Positions 29,347 through 39,053 are shown, numbered from the stretch's first letter. The stretch: DNA of 64,000 nucleotides from Devosia sp. A8/3-2 (GCA_025452255.1 CP104974.1:930001-994000); one strand, 5' to 3'. The notes: generated by a model not told the origin, from the sequence alone. Numbers and translations are program-made.

Positions 29347-30063
29347 ATGGCACGACGAAGCAAACCCAAGGGCATCTGGCGCATCTTGCGTCCTCTCGGC
29401 ATGCTGGTCGCCATTCTTGTTGCCGTGCCGCTGGTGCTCACCCCGGTCTATCTCATCGTCGATCCGGTTTCGGTGCCCATGCTGGAACGTTATGTCACCA
29501 GGCGCCCGGTGGTGCGGGAATGGCGCGATATCGGGGAGATTTCCGATCGCCTCAAGGCGGCGGTGGTGCTGTCCGAGGATGGGCAATTCTGCCGGCATTG
29601 GGGTGTCGATCTGGGTGCCCTGCGCGACGAGGTCGAGCGCTACATGGCGGGCGAGGATGCGCGCGGCGCCTCTACCATCACCATGCAGGTGGCGCGCAAT
29701 CTCTTCCTCTGGAATGGGCAGAGCGTGGTGCGCAAGGCGCTCGAAGTGCCGCTGGCTGTTTATGTCGATCTGGTGCTGCCCAAAAGGCGGATCATGGAGA
29801 TTTATCTCAATATCGCCGAATGGGGCCCCGAAGGACAATTTGGGGTGGCGGCCGGGGCGCAGCGGGCCTTCGGTATTGAACCACAGAACCTCGATTGGCG
29901 CACCGCCACGCTGTTGGTGACGGCCCTACCCAATCCGATGCTGCGCCAGCCGGGCTGGCCCTCGGGCGGCATGCTGCGCATTGCCGGGATCGTGCAAAAC
30001 CGTACTCAGCAATATGGCGACCGCGCCAGCTGCGTCGGGGAGGGTGGACGGCTGGCGCTGTGA
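29347..30063 (+). CDS. mtgA: Monofunctional peptidoglycan glycosyltransferase
   Basis: GT51 enzyme that polymerises lipid II into glycan strands at the inner membrane. One N-terminal membrane helix (about residues 13-38) is followed by the catalytic motifs SEDGQFCRHWG with the catalytic glutamate, GASTITMQVARNLFLW, and KRRIMEIYLNIAEWG. It lacks a transpeptidase domain; 238 residues is the usual length. The frame is intact. ispA is divergent and rpmF follows, the order usual in rhizobia. Confidence 0.93.
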   Translation: MARRSKPKGIWRILRPLGMLVAILVAVPLVLTPVYLIVDPVSVPMLERYVTRRPVVREWRDIGEISDRLKAAVVLSEDGQFCRHWGVDLGALRDEVERYMAGEDARGASTITMQVARNLFLWNGQSVVRKALEVPLAVYVDLVLPKRRIMEIYLNIAEWGPEGQFGVAAGAQRAFGIEPQNLDWRTATLLVTALPNPMLRQPGWPSGGMLRIAGIVQNRTQQYGDRASCVGEGGRLAL

Positions 30064-30093
30064 GGGGCACGGTAACCGCCTCATTCACCGGGT

Positions 30094-30170
30094 CTCCCTC
30101 GGGCCTGACCCGAGGGCCACTCGCCGCATATGCCGAATTGAGAATGGCCCTCGGGTCAAGCCCGAGGGAG
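30094..30170. repeat. Inverted pair of REP-like palindromes between mtgA and rpmF
   Basis: Two copies of a 26-base unit lie in opposite orientation (30094-30119 and 30145-30170). Each contains the inner palindrome CCCTCGGG/CCCGAGGG, so the pair can fold into a long stem. A third copy in the first orientation is at 32070-32095. The remaining 281 bases between mtgA and rpmF hold no convincing gene. Confidence 0.8.
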
Positions 30171-30344
30171 GCGCTGCAGGTGAAACAGAGGACATTGCCG
30201 GCCCCGCTGTTCACAGGGTCCATTCCACCACAAAACCCACTAGCCAAGCCCCCTGTCTTGCTCTATAGACCCGGTCAATCCCAACAGAGATAAGTCTCTG
30301 GGCCGCTTTGGCAGCGCAACGATATTGAATTCGGAGTACCGACC

Positions 30345-30524
30345 ATGGCAGTGCCAAAACGAAAGACCTCGCCGATGAAGCGCGGCTTCCGCCGCTCGGC
30401 CGACGCTCTTGCCAACCCAACCTATGTCGAAGACAAGGATTCGGGCGAGCTGCGTCGTCCGCATCACGTCGACCTCAAGACCGGCATGTATCGTGGCCGG
30501 CAGATTCTCGACGTCAAGAAATAA
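30345..30524 (+). CDS. rpmF: 50S ribosomal protein bL32
   Basis: Ribosomal protein of 59 residues, starting [18 protein letters not shown] and rich in lysine and arginine, ending ILDVKK. It binds 23S rRNA in the large subunit. The alphaproteobacterial form lacks the zinc cysteines, as here. The ATG at 30345 follows CGGAGTACC. A strong terminator follows 45 bases after the stop. The frame is intact. Confidence 0.95.
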   Translation: MAVPKRKTSPMKRGFRRSADALANPTYVEDKDSGELRRPHHVDLKTGMYRGRQILDVKK

Positions 30525-30568
30525 GCCGAAGACGAGCTGCAGCATGCGCTCGGATTTGTAGATAATGC

Positions 30569-30602
30569 AACGGCCGGTCCCGATGGGGATCGGCCGTTTT
30601 GC
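30569..30602 (+). terminator. Intrinsic terminator of rpmF
   Basis: AACGGCCGGTCCC pairs with GGGGATCGGCCGTT around a GAT loop, with one wobble or mismatch, followed by TTTTGC. It separates rpmF from the fumarase gene. Confidence 0.85.
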
Positions 30603-30648
30603 TTTGACCATGCCGCCAAAAAGAAGCGGCCCACCCTCGGAGATTTCC

Positions 30649-32046
30649 ATGAGCATGCGCGTTGAATCGGACTCGATGGGCACCATCAATGTCCCGGATA
30701 ACAAATATTACGGCGCGCAGACGGCACGAAGCTCGGCCAATTTCGACATTGGCGGGGAGAAAATGCCCAAGGAAATCGTGCATGCCTTCGGCATTCTGAA
30801 AAGGCGGCGGCGCTGGCCAATAACAAGCTAGGCCTGCTCGACGACAAGACGCGCGACCTGATCGTTGCCGCCGCCGATGAGGTGATTGCCGGCAAGCTGG
30901 AAGACCACTTCCCGCTGGTCGTGTGGCAGACCGGCTCGGGCACGCAGTCCAATATGAATGTCAACGAGGTGATCTCCAACCGCGCCATCGAGCTGGCCGG
31001 CGGAACCATGGGCTCCAAAAGCCCGTGCACCCCAACGACCACGTCAATATGAGCCAGTCGTCCAACGATACCTATCCGACCGCCATGCATATTGCGGCCG
31101 TCGAGGCGCTGGAAAACTACCTGTTTCCGCGCGTCGAAAAGCTGCGCAACACGCTGGCTGACAAATCGGAAGAATTCATGGATGTGGTCAAGATCGGTCG
31201 CACCCATTTGCAGGATGCAACGCCCCTGACCCCGGGCCAGAAATGAGCGGCTGGGTCGCCCAGCTCGATCTGGCCGTGCAGGCCATCAAGGTCACCATTC
31301 CCCAGCTCAAGGAGCTGGCGCTGGGCGGCACCGCCGTCGGCACGGGCCTCAACGCCCATCCCGATTATGCCGTGGCCGTGGCCCGGAGATCGCCACGCTG
31401 TCGGGCCATGACTTCGTCACCGCGCCCAACAAATATGCCGTCATGGCCGGCCATGACGCCTTTGTCGGCACTTCAGGCGCGCTGAAGCAACTGGCTGCCG
31501 CCTTGATGAAGATTGCCAATGACGTGCGCTGGCTCGCCTCGGGCCCGCGTTCGGGTCTGGGCGAAATCACCATTCCGGAAAATGAGCCGGGGAGCTCGAT
31601 CATGCCGGGCAAGGTCAATCCGACCCAGTCGGAAGCCATGACCATGGTGGCCGTGCAGGTGATGGGCAATGACGCCGCGATCGGTTTTGCCGCGAGCCGA
31701 GGCAATTTCGAGCTCAACGTGTTCAAGCCGGTCATTGCTTACAATTTCCTGCAATCAGTGCGGCTGCTGGCTGATGCATCGCGTTCCTTCAACGACAATT
31801 GCGCCATCGGCATCGAGCCTGATCGCGCCCGCATCAAGGAATTGGTCGACAAGTCGCTGATGCTGGTCACCGCGCTCAATCGCAGAATTGGCTACGATAA
31901 CGCCGCCAAAATCGCCAAGACCGCGCATAAGAACGGCACCACCCTGCGCGAGGAAGCCATCGCCCCTGGGCCTCCTCACCGGCGAGGAATTCGACGCCGA
32001 AGTAAAGCCCGAACAAATGGTCGGCCCGCTCAAGCTGAAGAAGTAA
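30649..32046 (+). CDS. fumC: Class II fumarate hydratase, five frameshifts
   Basis: Interconverts fumarate and malate in the citric acid cycle as a homotetramer without iron-sulfur cluster. The N-terminus ([23 protein letters not shown], read as MRVESDSMG with YYGAQT), [37 protein letters not shown] and the signature [13 protein letters not shown] are all present. The frame changes near 30800 (A run short), 31016 (A run short), 31243, 31386 and 31967 (one extra C). Corrected, it has about 465 residues, the family length. So many shifts in one central enzyme point to sequence error. The other lyases with this signature, argH and aspartase, are excluded by the N-terminus. Confidence 0.92.
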
Positions 32047-32069
32047 GGCGGCTCCCCCAACCACCGCAT

Positions 32070-32095
32070 CTCCCTCGGGCTCGACCCGAGGGCCA
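32070..32095. repeat. Third copy of the REP-like palindrome
   Basis: CTCCCTCGGGCTCGACCCGAGGGCCA is given here as coordinates 32070-32095, with inner palindrome CCCTCGGG/CCCGAGGG. It matches the copy at 30094-30119 except for the central bases, and the following TTCGCCGCA is also shared. It lies 23 bases after the fumC stop. Confidence 0.78.
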
Positions 32096-32210
32096 TTCGC
32101 CGCACGCACGATCCACAGACGACCACTTGCGAGGAGGTGAGGGGTAACCGCCCCCTTCACCTCCACACCCGCCTCTGGCATGGTGCGCGTTCAACCACCG
32201 GAGCGGTGCC

Positions 32211-32664
32211 GTGACCGACACAGTCTACATTCCCCCCAATGGCCATCGGCCGGCACGGCGCGGGCCTTTTATTCCCCCGCTGCTGGCGATTCCCTTCGTC
32301 CTCTACAATGTGGTGGCGTTCCTGTTCTTCGGCGGCAATCCCGCCGGCTGGACCAGCGGCCTGTTCATCATCCCGATGTTTTCGGGCACGCCCCAGGCGG
32401 TCACGGCAGGGGATTTCCTGCTAGTGATCTCGGTGTTCCTGCTGTTCTTCGAAGTGCTCAAATCCACCCGCAGCGCGCAGTCCTCGATCCTCAGAGCACA
32501 TGCTGTCCATGCTGGTCTTTGTAGCGTTCCTCGTGGAATTCCTCGTCGCCGGCGCCGCGGCCAGCTCGGTCTTCTTCATCCTGATGGTGATGAGCCTGAT
32601 CGACGTGGTCGCCGGCTTTACCGTCTCGATCACCAGCGCCGGGCGCGACGTGACGATGGGCTAG
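32211..32664 (+). CDS. Predicted membrane protein, one frameshift
   Basis: About 150 residues when one extra A near 32494 is removed. It begins at GTG 32211 (MTDTVYIPPNG), has four hydrophobic helices (LLAIPFVLYNVVAFLFF, DFLLVISVFLLFFEVL, LSMLVFVAFLVEFLVAG, FFILMVMSLIDVVAGF) and a short polar end. I recognise it as a conserved unnamed protein of rhizobia but know of no function. It is a single gene between repeats. Confidence 0.65.
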
Positions 32665-32709
32665 AGCGTTTCCAGCAAAAGTGGCCACGGTTTTGCGGTT
32701 CGGAAACGC
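32663..32709. repeat. Rhizobial intergenic palindrome of the AGAGCGTTTCC type
   Basis: GCGTTTCC (32666-32673) and GGAAACGC (32702-32709) form inverted ends around a central part with CGGTTTTGCG. I recall this AGAGCGTTTCC...GGAAACGCG element as frequent between rhizobial genes. It abuts the stop of the preceding gene and continues with a less conserved tail to about 32732. Confidence 0.65.
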
Positions 32710-32767
32710 GACAAACAAGGAATTGGAGCCATTTCAGCGTTACGGTGAAATGGTCCAGTAATCCCCG

Positions 32768-33032
32768 CTAGGCCAGCAGCGATTTACGATAGCCCGGCGG
32801 CATGCGCCGCTGATTGGCCCAGGCGCGGCTGGCATAGATGCCGATGGCGCCTTCGAGCGGCGGGCGCTGGCGGGGACGCTGCTGGCCCAATTGCGCCCGG
32901 CCGCTCAGCAATTGGCTGACGAAAGCCGCTCTGGTCTGGCTGCGCAGCAGCTGAGGGTTTGGGGCCCGCCGGTTCGAGCGCGACCGGCAGTCCCGAAATA
33001 TGCGGCCCGATTTCCGTCTCAAAATCAGCCAT
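32768..33032 (-). CDS. Small conserved protein of unknown function, one frameshift
   Basis: About 88 residues: MADFETEIGPHISGLP at the start and a basic C-terminal half with FVSQLLSGRAQLGQQRPRQR and RRMPPGYRKSLLA. A shift near 32955 separates the two parts. The C-terminal half, with its conserved arginines and YR end, resembles an unnamed small family in Hyphomicrobiales. No membrane helix or cysteine pair is present. Confidence that it is coding rests on the coherent ends and codon use. Confidence 0.55.
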
Positions 33033-33171
33033 TTATGCCTCGCCTGTATCAGGGCGGGCCAGAGTGTCTCGGAATGGGACGGGGGCTCTGGCGCGTTACC
33101 CTATACAGGGCAAACGTTATGCCAGATGCTAACAGTCTGTTAACCTATTGCAGCACGAAAGCGGTGGATTG

Positions 33172-33939
33172 TCAGAAACTATCCTTGCCCTTGCGCAGGG
33201 CAGCAAACACCTCGGCGGGCGCCGCACCCTCCAGTCCATAATAGGCGGCGATCACCTTATCATCAGCCCGCAGGAACGGATTGGCGGCCTTCTCGGTTCC
33301 CGGGCTCACCGGAATCGTCGCCTTGCCGGCCTGCCGCAGCGCCTTGACTTCCTCGGCCCGCGCCTGCAGCGCCTCGGTTGTCGGGGTCGACCGACAGCGC
33401 AAAGCGGGCATTGCTCTCGGTATATTCGTGGCCGCAATAGATCAGCGTGTCGTCGGGGAAGTCGCGTAACGCCTTGATTCCGTTCCACATTGGCTCCGGC
33501 GTGCCCTCGAACATCCGCCCCACGCCCAGCGAAAACAGCGCATCGGCAGTAAACAGATGCTTGCCGGCCTTGTCGTGGAAAACGATATGACCCAGCGTAT
33601 GGCCGAGCGCGGCATAGATATCGAACACCGTCTCGCCCGGGGCGACGGTATCGCCCGCTTCCACCAGTTCATCGAGCCCGGCAATCTTGTCGGCCTCGGC
33701 CCGGGGCCAACGACCCGCACGCCATAGTCTGCCTTGAGCTCGGGAATAGCTTCGACATGGTCGATATGGTGGTGGGTGATGAAAATATCGGTGAGCGTCC
33801 AACCCCGATAGAGCAAGGCGTTCTTGATGGCCGCGGCTTCGGGAGCATCGATGGCGGCGGTGCGACCGGTGGCGGTGTCGTGCACCAGATAGCCAAAATT
33901 GTCGCTGCGCGCCGCAAAGACGTCGACGATCAAACCCAT
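33172..33939 (-). CDS. gloB: Hydroxyacylglutathione hydrolase (glyoxalase II), two frameshifts
   Basis: Metallo-beta-lactamase fold enzyme that hydrolyses S-lactoylglutathione, the second step in methylglyoxal removal. Metal ligands are in THHHIDH, a GHTLGHI segment supplies the next histidine, LFTADALFSLG the bridging aspartate, and YCGHEYT the last histidine, followed by the C-terminal glutathione-binding part ending RKGKDSF. The frame shifts near 33708 and 33378; corrected length is 255 residues, as expected. ATG 33939 begins MGLIVDVFAAR. It complements mgsA of this window. Confidence 0.92.
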
Positions 33940-34042
33940 GAAACCGCTCCTTGAATAGATTACTGCCCGAAAGCTAGGTGCGCGCACCTGACATGGCAAT
34001 CACCCATTAGACAAGTTCATCGCACTGCGGCAAAGTCGGGCC

Positions 34043-34774
34043 ATGACGAGCGATGTCACCCGCCTGATTGGCTATTACAAATCTCCCCAGGCCGGATTTC
34101 GCGCACGCTGGTGCGCGAACAGGTGCTGGGCCCGGCTGGCGATGTGGCTGGCCTTCGGGTTCTGGGACTGGGCTTTGCCACGCCCTATATGCGCTTTGCG
34201 CTGGGCCGAGCGGAGCGGGTGCTGGCCTTTATGCCGGCGCGGCAGGGGGCTTCGGCCCGGCCGCGCGAAGGCCCGTCCCATACCGTCTTGTGCGACCCGC
34301 TCTGAAATGCCGCTGACCGATGCTTCGATCGATCTGACCATTGCCGTGCATATGCTCGAGCATGTGTCGGACGATGAGGAATTGATGCGCGAATTGTGGC
34401 GGGTGACCGCGCCCAATGGGCATCTGATTCTGGTGGTGCCGCGGCGGCGCGGCATCTGGGCGCAGCGCGACAATACCCCGTTCGGTTCGGGCAATCCCTA
34501 TTCGGGCGGGCAGCTGGAAAAGCTGTTGCGCGACCATAGTTTCGTGCCGGTGGCTCGGCGGGACGGGCTATTCCTGCCGCCCTTCCAGTCTTCGCTGGTG
34601 CTCAAATCAACGCGCTTTTTCGAAGGGGTCGGGCGGTTGTTCGGCCCGGCGATGAGCAGGGTGATCTGCGTGCGGGCGCGCAAGGAGGCGTTTCCCGCCA
34701 TTCCCCGCCGCAAGCGCGAGGAGCGCTCGGTGCGCGTGCCGGGCTTGAGTGCGGCCACAGCGCGCCGGGGCTAG
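34043..34774 (+). CDS. Class I SAM-dependent methyltransferase, two frameshifts
   Basis: About 243 residues. After MTSDVTRLIGYYKSP the frame shifts (near 34086) into REQVLGPAGDVAGLRVLGLGFATPY, where motif I is degenerate (GLGFATP), and returns near 34303 to EMPLTDASIDLTIAVHMLEHVSDDEEL, a typical post-motif region, followed by LRDHSFVPVARRDG. The substrate is unknown. In many rhizobia this gene stands divergent from gloB, as here with a 103-base gap. The C-terminal 40 residues are basic. Confidence 0.78.
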   Translation: MTSDVTRLIGYYKSPQAGFRARWCANRCWARLAMWLAFGFWDWALPRPICALRWAERSGCWPLCRRGRGLRPGRAKARPIPSCATRSEMPLTDASIDLTIAVHMLEHVSDDEELMRELWRVTAPNGHLILVVPRRRGIWAQRDNTPFGSGNPYSGGQLEKLLRDHSFVPVARRDGLFLPPFQSSLVLKSTRFFEGVGRLFGPAMSRVICVRARKEAFPAIPRRKREERSVRVPGLSAATARRG

Positions 34775-34843
34775 TGCTTTCCTTTGCCATAGCGCGCCAG
34801 TTTGACTATGGTCCGCGCGGTTTTGATCCCCATAAGCAGCACC

Positions 34844-35939
34844 ATGTCCGACGATCTTCGCCCCACGCCGCAGCCCGGTATCCTCGACATTTCGCCCTAT
34901 GTGCCCGGCAAGTCCGGTGCGCCGGGCAGCAAGGTCGTCAAGCTCTCGTCCAACGAATCCCCGCTGGGGGCCAGCCCCAAGGCGATTGAGGCATTCCGTT
35001 CGGTCGCCGATCATCTGGAAATCTATCCCGAGGGGTCCTCGAAAATCCTGCGGACAGCGCTGGGCGAGGTGCATGGCATCGATCCCGAGCGGATCGTCTG
35101 CGGCAATGGCTCGGACGATCTGCTGCATCTGCTAGCGCAGTGCTATCTGGGGGCGGGTGATGAGGCGCTGATGAACCAATATGGTTTTTCGGTCTATCCC
35201 ATCATTACCAAGGCGACCGGCGCCAATATCGTGATGGTGGATGCCGCCAATTACACGGCCGATGTCGATGCGCTACTGGCGGCCGTGACGCCGCGTACCA
35301 AAATGGTCTGGCTGGATAACCCGAATAATCCGACCGGCACCTATCTCAGCGATGCCGAAGTGCGCCGGCTGCATGCTGGGCTGCGGCCCGATATCCTGCT
35401 CGTCATCGACAGTGCCTATGCCGAATATGTGACGGCGGCGGACTATTCGGTGGGGCTGGAGCTGGCGGGTGAGGCCAGCAATGTGGTCATGGTGCGCACC
35501 TTCTCCAAAATGGGGCTGGCGGCAGCGCATTGGCTGGATGGTGGGCCCTGCCCATGTCGTGGATGTCATCAACCGCATTCGCGGGCCGTTCAACGTCAAT
35601 CTGCCAGCGCAACTGGCGGGGGCTGCGGCAACGCGCGATGTTGAATTCACCGCCCGGCTCAAGGCGCATAATGCCAAGTGGCGCGACTGGCTGGTGAGCG
35701 AGCTGGATGGCAATTACATGCATGTCGTGCCCAGCCGAGCCAATTTTGTCATGGTGCTGTTTCCCGATGCCGAGCATGCGGCGCTGGCGTTCGAGGCGCT
35801 GATGGAGCGTGGCTTGATCGTGCGCGAAATCGGGTCGTCCTATGGCATTCCGCACGGTTTGCGTATTTCTATCGGCAGCGAACAGGCCATGATTGGCGTT
35901 GCCGGCATTCTCAAGGCATTGGTGAAAACCGCATCATGA
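34844..35939 (+). CDS. hisC: Histidinol-phosphate aminotransferase, one frameshift
   Basis: PLP enzyme that converts imidazole-acetol phosphate and glutamate to histidinol phosphate; some members also act on aromatic amino acids. Features: KLSSNESPLGASP, YPEGSSKILRTAL, the cofactor asparagine in DNPNNPTGTYL, IDSAYAEYV and the Schiff-base lysine in RTFSKMGLA. A two-base loss in GCGC near 35530 breaks the frame before RIGWMVGPAHVV. ATG 34844 is chosen (MSDDLRPTPQPG). The stop overlaps the tyrC start, so the pair is coupled; the position beside tyrC suggests an aromatic as well as histidine role. Confidence 0.88.
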
Positions 35940-36910
35940 GCGTCAAATTCCGCAAACTCGCGCTGATCGGCATTGGGCTGATCGGGTCTTCCATCGCGCT
36001 GGCTGCCCGCCGGCAGGGGTTGGCCGAGGTGATCGCCATTTCCACCCGCAAGAGCGAGACGCTGGAGGAGGCGCGGGTGCTCAATCTGGGCGATATCTAT
36101 ACGCTGGATGCGGCCGAAGCCGTGCGCGGCGCGGATCTGGTGATCCTTTGTGCGCCGGTGGGGGCCTATGAGGCGATTGCCAAGGCGATCGGGCCGGCGC
36201 TGGAGCCGGGGACGATCCTGTCCGATGTCGGGTCGGTCAAGGCGCATGTGGTCAAGGTTGTGGGCCCGCATGTTCCTGCTGGCGTCAGCTTTATTCCAGG
36301 TCACCCCATTGCGGGCACCGAGCATTCAGGGCCGTCGGCCGGTTTTGCCGAGCTGTTTGCCGGGCGCTGGTGCATTCTGACGCCGCAACCCGACGTGCCG
36401 CCGGCACAGACCGAAAAGCTTGCCGCTTTCTGGGAAGGTATGGGCAGCGATGTCGAGATTATGGAAGCGGGGCACCACGATATGGTGCTGGCCATTACCA
36501 GCCATATTCCGCATCTGATCGCCTACAATATTGTAGGTACGGCGGATGACCTCGAAACAGTCACCAAGTCCGAAGTCATCAAGTTTTCTGCCGGCGGGTT
36601 CCGTGACTTTACCCGCATCGTGGCCTCCGACCCAGTGATGTGGCGCGATGTGTTCCTGACCAATCGCGAAGCTGTGCTGGAAATGCTGGGGCGGTTTCTC
36701 GAAGACCTTTCGGTGTTGCAGCGGGCAGTCGATAGCGGGGATGGTCTGGCGCTGGAATCGATCTTCACGCGCACGCGGGCCATTCGTCGCTCGATCATTT
36801 CGGCGGGCCGAGAAACGGCTGCGGCCGATTTCGGTCGGCCGCATGAGGCGCTGCCGGCGCCCGCCGCTCCACTCTTTGTACGAGAGCATGGCGGGGGCGA
36901 CGACGCTTAA
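35936..36910 (+). CDS. tyrC: Prephenate/arogenate dehydrogenase
   Basis: Oxidative decarboxylation of prephenate or arogenate in tyrosine synthesis. An NAD(P)-binding Rossmann motif GIGLIGSSIALAAR opens the protein, followed by DVGSVKAHV, PGHPIAGTEHSG with the catalytic histidine, and ITSHIPHLIAY. About 324 residues, intact. It overlaps hisC by four bases (ATGA). Its stop overlaps the convergent DUF2125 gene by four bases. The C-terminal tail is rich in alanine and proline. Confidence 0.9.
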   Translation: MSVKFRKLALIGIGLIGSSIALAARRQGLAEVIAISTRKSETLEEARVLNLGDIYTLDAAEAVRGADLVILCAPVGAYEAIAKAIGPALEPGTILSDVGSVKAHVVKVVGPHVPAGVSFIPGHPIAGTEHSGPSAGFAELFAGRWCILTPQPDVPPAQTEKLAAFWEGMGSDVEIMEAGHHDMVLAITSHIPHLIAYNIVGTADDLETVTKSEVIKFSAGGFRDFTRIVASDPVMWRDVFLTNREAVLEMLGRFLEDLSVLQRAVDSGDGLALESIFTRTRAIRRSIISAGRETAAADFGRPHEALPAPAAPLFVREHGGGDDA

Positions 36911-37879
36911 TAGAGCGGCGGGATAGAGGCTATCGGCACGAGGCCGGAATAGATGCCGCCGGCACGGAAGTTGAGCTGGTTGGCATAGGCGCCATCGGCG
37001 CCGGGCGTGCCGAGCACCGGGGTGCGCCACGGCTCGGCCAAGAGGGGGCCGATGCGTTCAGCTACGCCGGTGGATTTGATATCGATCTGGCCTTCGACTC
37101 GGCCGGCATCGTCGAGCTTGAGGTCGCCGCTGGCGTCGAGCGTCGAGGTGCCATCGCTGCCGCGCACTGAGACGACCTTGAGCCGCCCGCCCGCTTGCTG
37201 CCAGAGCGTGAGCAGCAGCGGATCGCCCCAATTGCGGATGTCGTCGGGCAGCCCGTTCAGTTCGAGTTCGATTTCGGCATTGGTGTCGGTTAGTGTCAGG
37301 CCGGGATAGGCCGGGTTCTGGGCATGGACATAGCCGGCGAGCGCGGCGAGGTGGCGTTCACTGTCATGCTGCTCGGGAATGTCGAGCAGATGGGCCTCGA
37401 TCAGCGGGCTTTGCGCCGAGACACTATTGCCCATCAGCGTATCGGACCAGACCATATCCTTGCCGATGATGGAGAGCCGGGCGATGCGCCAGTCATCCAC
37501 GCGGATACTGGCTTCCAGCCCCGACCAGACCAGCGTATTGCGCAGGCCGGTAAAGGCGTCGGTGATGCTGGCGGGCCCCATCGCCGAGGCCGGGAGATGG
37601 GTGGGGCGATAGACCATGATGCTGGCGCGAATGCCGGGGATCTCGGTCAGCAGATCGCCGCTGGCGATTTTCGCATCGGTGCAATCGACATCGAAGCGGA
37701 AGGGGTAGCCGCCAATATTGAGCGTGCCGCAGGTGAGCCGCGGGCTGATCACTCCATCGGCCCGGGCCTGAGCTTCGATATTCTGCCTGATGATGCTGGC
37801 AAGGACCAACCAGTGCGGCGCTCCGAGCGAGAACGACAAACAGCACGGTGCTGCCGAGAATGATGATTCGCTTCTTCAT
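36907..37879 (-). CDS. DUF2125 protein, exported, one frameshift
   Basis: About 324 residues. An N-terminal signal or anchor (MKKRIIILGSTVLF) is followed, after a shift near 37810, by HWLVLASIIRQNIEAQARADG and then the family body: CGTLNIGGYPFRFDVDC, WSGLEASIRVDDW, HLLDIPEQ and a C-terminal SLN repeat region GGIYSGLVPIASIPPLY. DUF2125 proteins are periplasmic or outer-envelope proteins of alphaproteobacteria with an AsmA-like beta structure; function unknown. It converges on tyrC. Confidence 0.85.
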
Positions 37880-38022
37880 GGGGAGCACTCTTATCCTCGG
37901 CGGCGCTGCGCGGTAAATCCGTTCAGCGTGGGTAAATCCGGGTCGATGTATAGTGGCATGGCAGCTAGATGCGGAGGGCCGTTGCCGCAATCGCGCAGCT
38001 TCACTAGGATTCTGGTGTGGAT

Positions 38023-38583
38023 ATGACACTGAACGCACAATTGAGCCCCATCCGAACCCATTGGGTGTTCGGCTATGGCTCGCTGATCTGGAACCCCGGC
38101 TTTGCCCATGTCAGCGCGCAACAGGGCTTGCTGCAGGGCGCGCATCGCTCGCTTTCGATCATTTCAATGCATCATCGTGGTACGGCCGAACGGCCCGGGC
38201 TGGTGTTCGGGCTGGCGCGGGGTGGAGCCTGCCGGGGCATGGTGTTTGAGGTGGCCGATGCCGATTGGGCGGCGGTGCGGGCGTATCTGGAAGAACGCGA
38301 GCAGGTCACTTCGGTCTATCGCGATGTGATGCGCCCGGTGCGGCTGGCCGATGGGCGGACGATCAGCGCCTTGGCCTTTGTGGTCGACGAAGCCCATGAA
38401 CAATTTGCCGGGCGGCTGTCGCTTGAGCAGCAATTGGCCATGGTGCGGGCCGGGGTAGGGTTGTCCGGCCGCAATGTGGATTATGTGATCAATACAGCGC
38501 GCCATCTGGCGACGCTTGGTATCCGAGACCGGCAATTGATGGCGCTGGTCGATATGCTCGAAGCTGACACGGAAGCGGCTTAG
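38023..38583 (+). CDS. ChaC-like gamma-glutamylcyclotransferase (first copy)
   Basis: Protein of 186 residues with the ChaC motif FGYGSLIWNPGF, the arginine segment HRSLSIISMHHRG, GLVFGLARGGACRG and the catalytic glutamate in LEEREQV. ChaC enzymes split glutathione to 5-oxoproline and Cys-Gly in the cytosol. A related gene is at 46074-46791. ATG 38023 is preferred to GTG 38017. The frame is intact. It converges with the SOS-linked gene, overlapping by four bases at the stops. Confidence 0.87.
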   Translation: MTLNAQLSPIRTHWVFGYGSLIWNPGFAHVSAQQGLLQGAHRSLSIISMHHRGTAERPGLVFGLARGGACRGMVFEVADADWAAVRAYLEEREQVTSVYRDVMRPVRLADGRTISALAFVVDEAHEQFAGRLSLEQQLAMVRAGVGLSGRNVDYVINTARHLATLGIRDRQLMALVDMLEADTEAA

Positions 38584-38920
38584 GCCGCCCGGGCGGCCAT
38601 GGGTTCGGCGCCTTCGAGGTCCCAGATGGTGCTGAGGCGTTCGGAATCGGCGGCGGGGAGACGAGACGGAACACCCGGTCGGCGCAATCAAGCGCGAGGC
38701 GGAAACGGGTGCGGCTCATCGGGTCGTTGACGAGGTCGGCAGTCGAGCCGACCCAAAGCACGTGGCTGCCCTTGGCGATGATGTAAAGCTCGGCTTCGCC
38801 CATAGCAAAATGTTCGAGATTCTCGCTGACCAAGTCATAAGAGCGGCCCGAACGGCCCTGCCAATTGGTCCCACGGCTAAAGCCGTGCGTCACAATCCTG
38901 CCCTCAACCATGCCAGCCAT
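38580..38920 (-). CDS. Small conserved protein behind a LexA box, one frameshift
   Basis: About 113 residues, beginning MAGMVEGRIVTHGFSRG. The middle part (NLEHFAMGEAELYIIAKG, HVLWVGSTADLV) and the segment RFRLALDCADRVFRLVSP look well conserved; after a shift near 38652 it ends ERLSTIWDLEGAEPM. There is no membrane helix and no motif I can name. A perfect GTTC-N7-GTTC element lies 27 bases before the ATG, so expression probably rises on DNA damage. I do not know its function. Confidence 0.68.
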
Positions 38921-38947
38921 TGCCGTGTCCCCTGTTCAGTAGAACAA

Positions 38948-38962
38948 GAACAAAATTAGAAC
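38948..38962 (-). promoter_or_regulatory. LexA (SOS) box
   Basis: On the minus strand this reads GTTC-TAATTTT-GTTC, the GTTCN7GTTC direct repeat that is the LexA operator in alphaproteobacteria. It sits 27 bases upstream of the start at 38920, within the expected promoter. A further GAAC at 38942-38945 is close but out of spacing. Confidence 0.72.
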
Positions 38963-39053
38963 AAAATGCCGTAGCTGTCAAGCCGGCACCCCTGTCATAC
39001 CTACATCTATGTATGTGACAGCAGATTCTGTCAATATATAGTGGTATGGGCCT

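Noticed and set aside
28136..29920. Open frame of 594 codons on the plus strand
   Set aside because: It runs antisense through ispA and out of frame through mtgA, both of which have catalytic motifs in their own frames.
33120..33140. GTTAACC as a CtrA half-site before gloB and the small gene at 32768
   Set aside because: A single half without the second TTAA at seven bases is too weak, and the location is downstream of gloB.
38993..39020. TGTCATAC/GTATGTGACA inverted repeat as an operator
   Set aside because: It is imperfect and lies downstream of plsC and upstream of the LexA box; no regulator is obvious nearby, so it may be chance.
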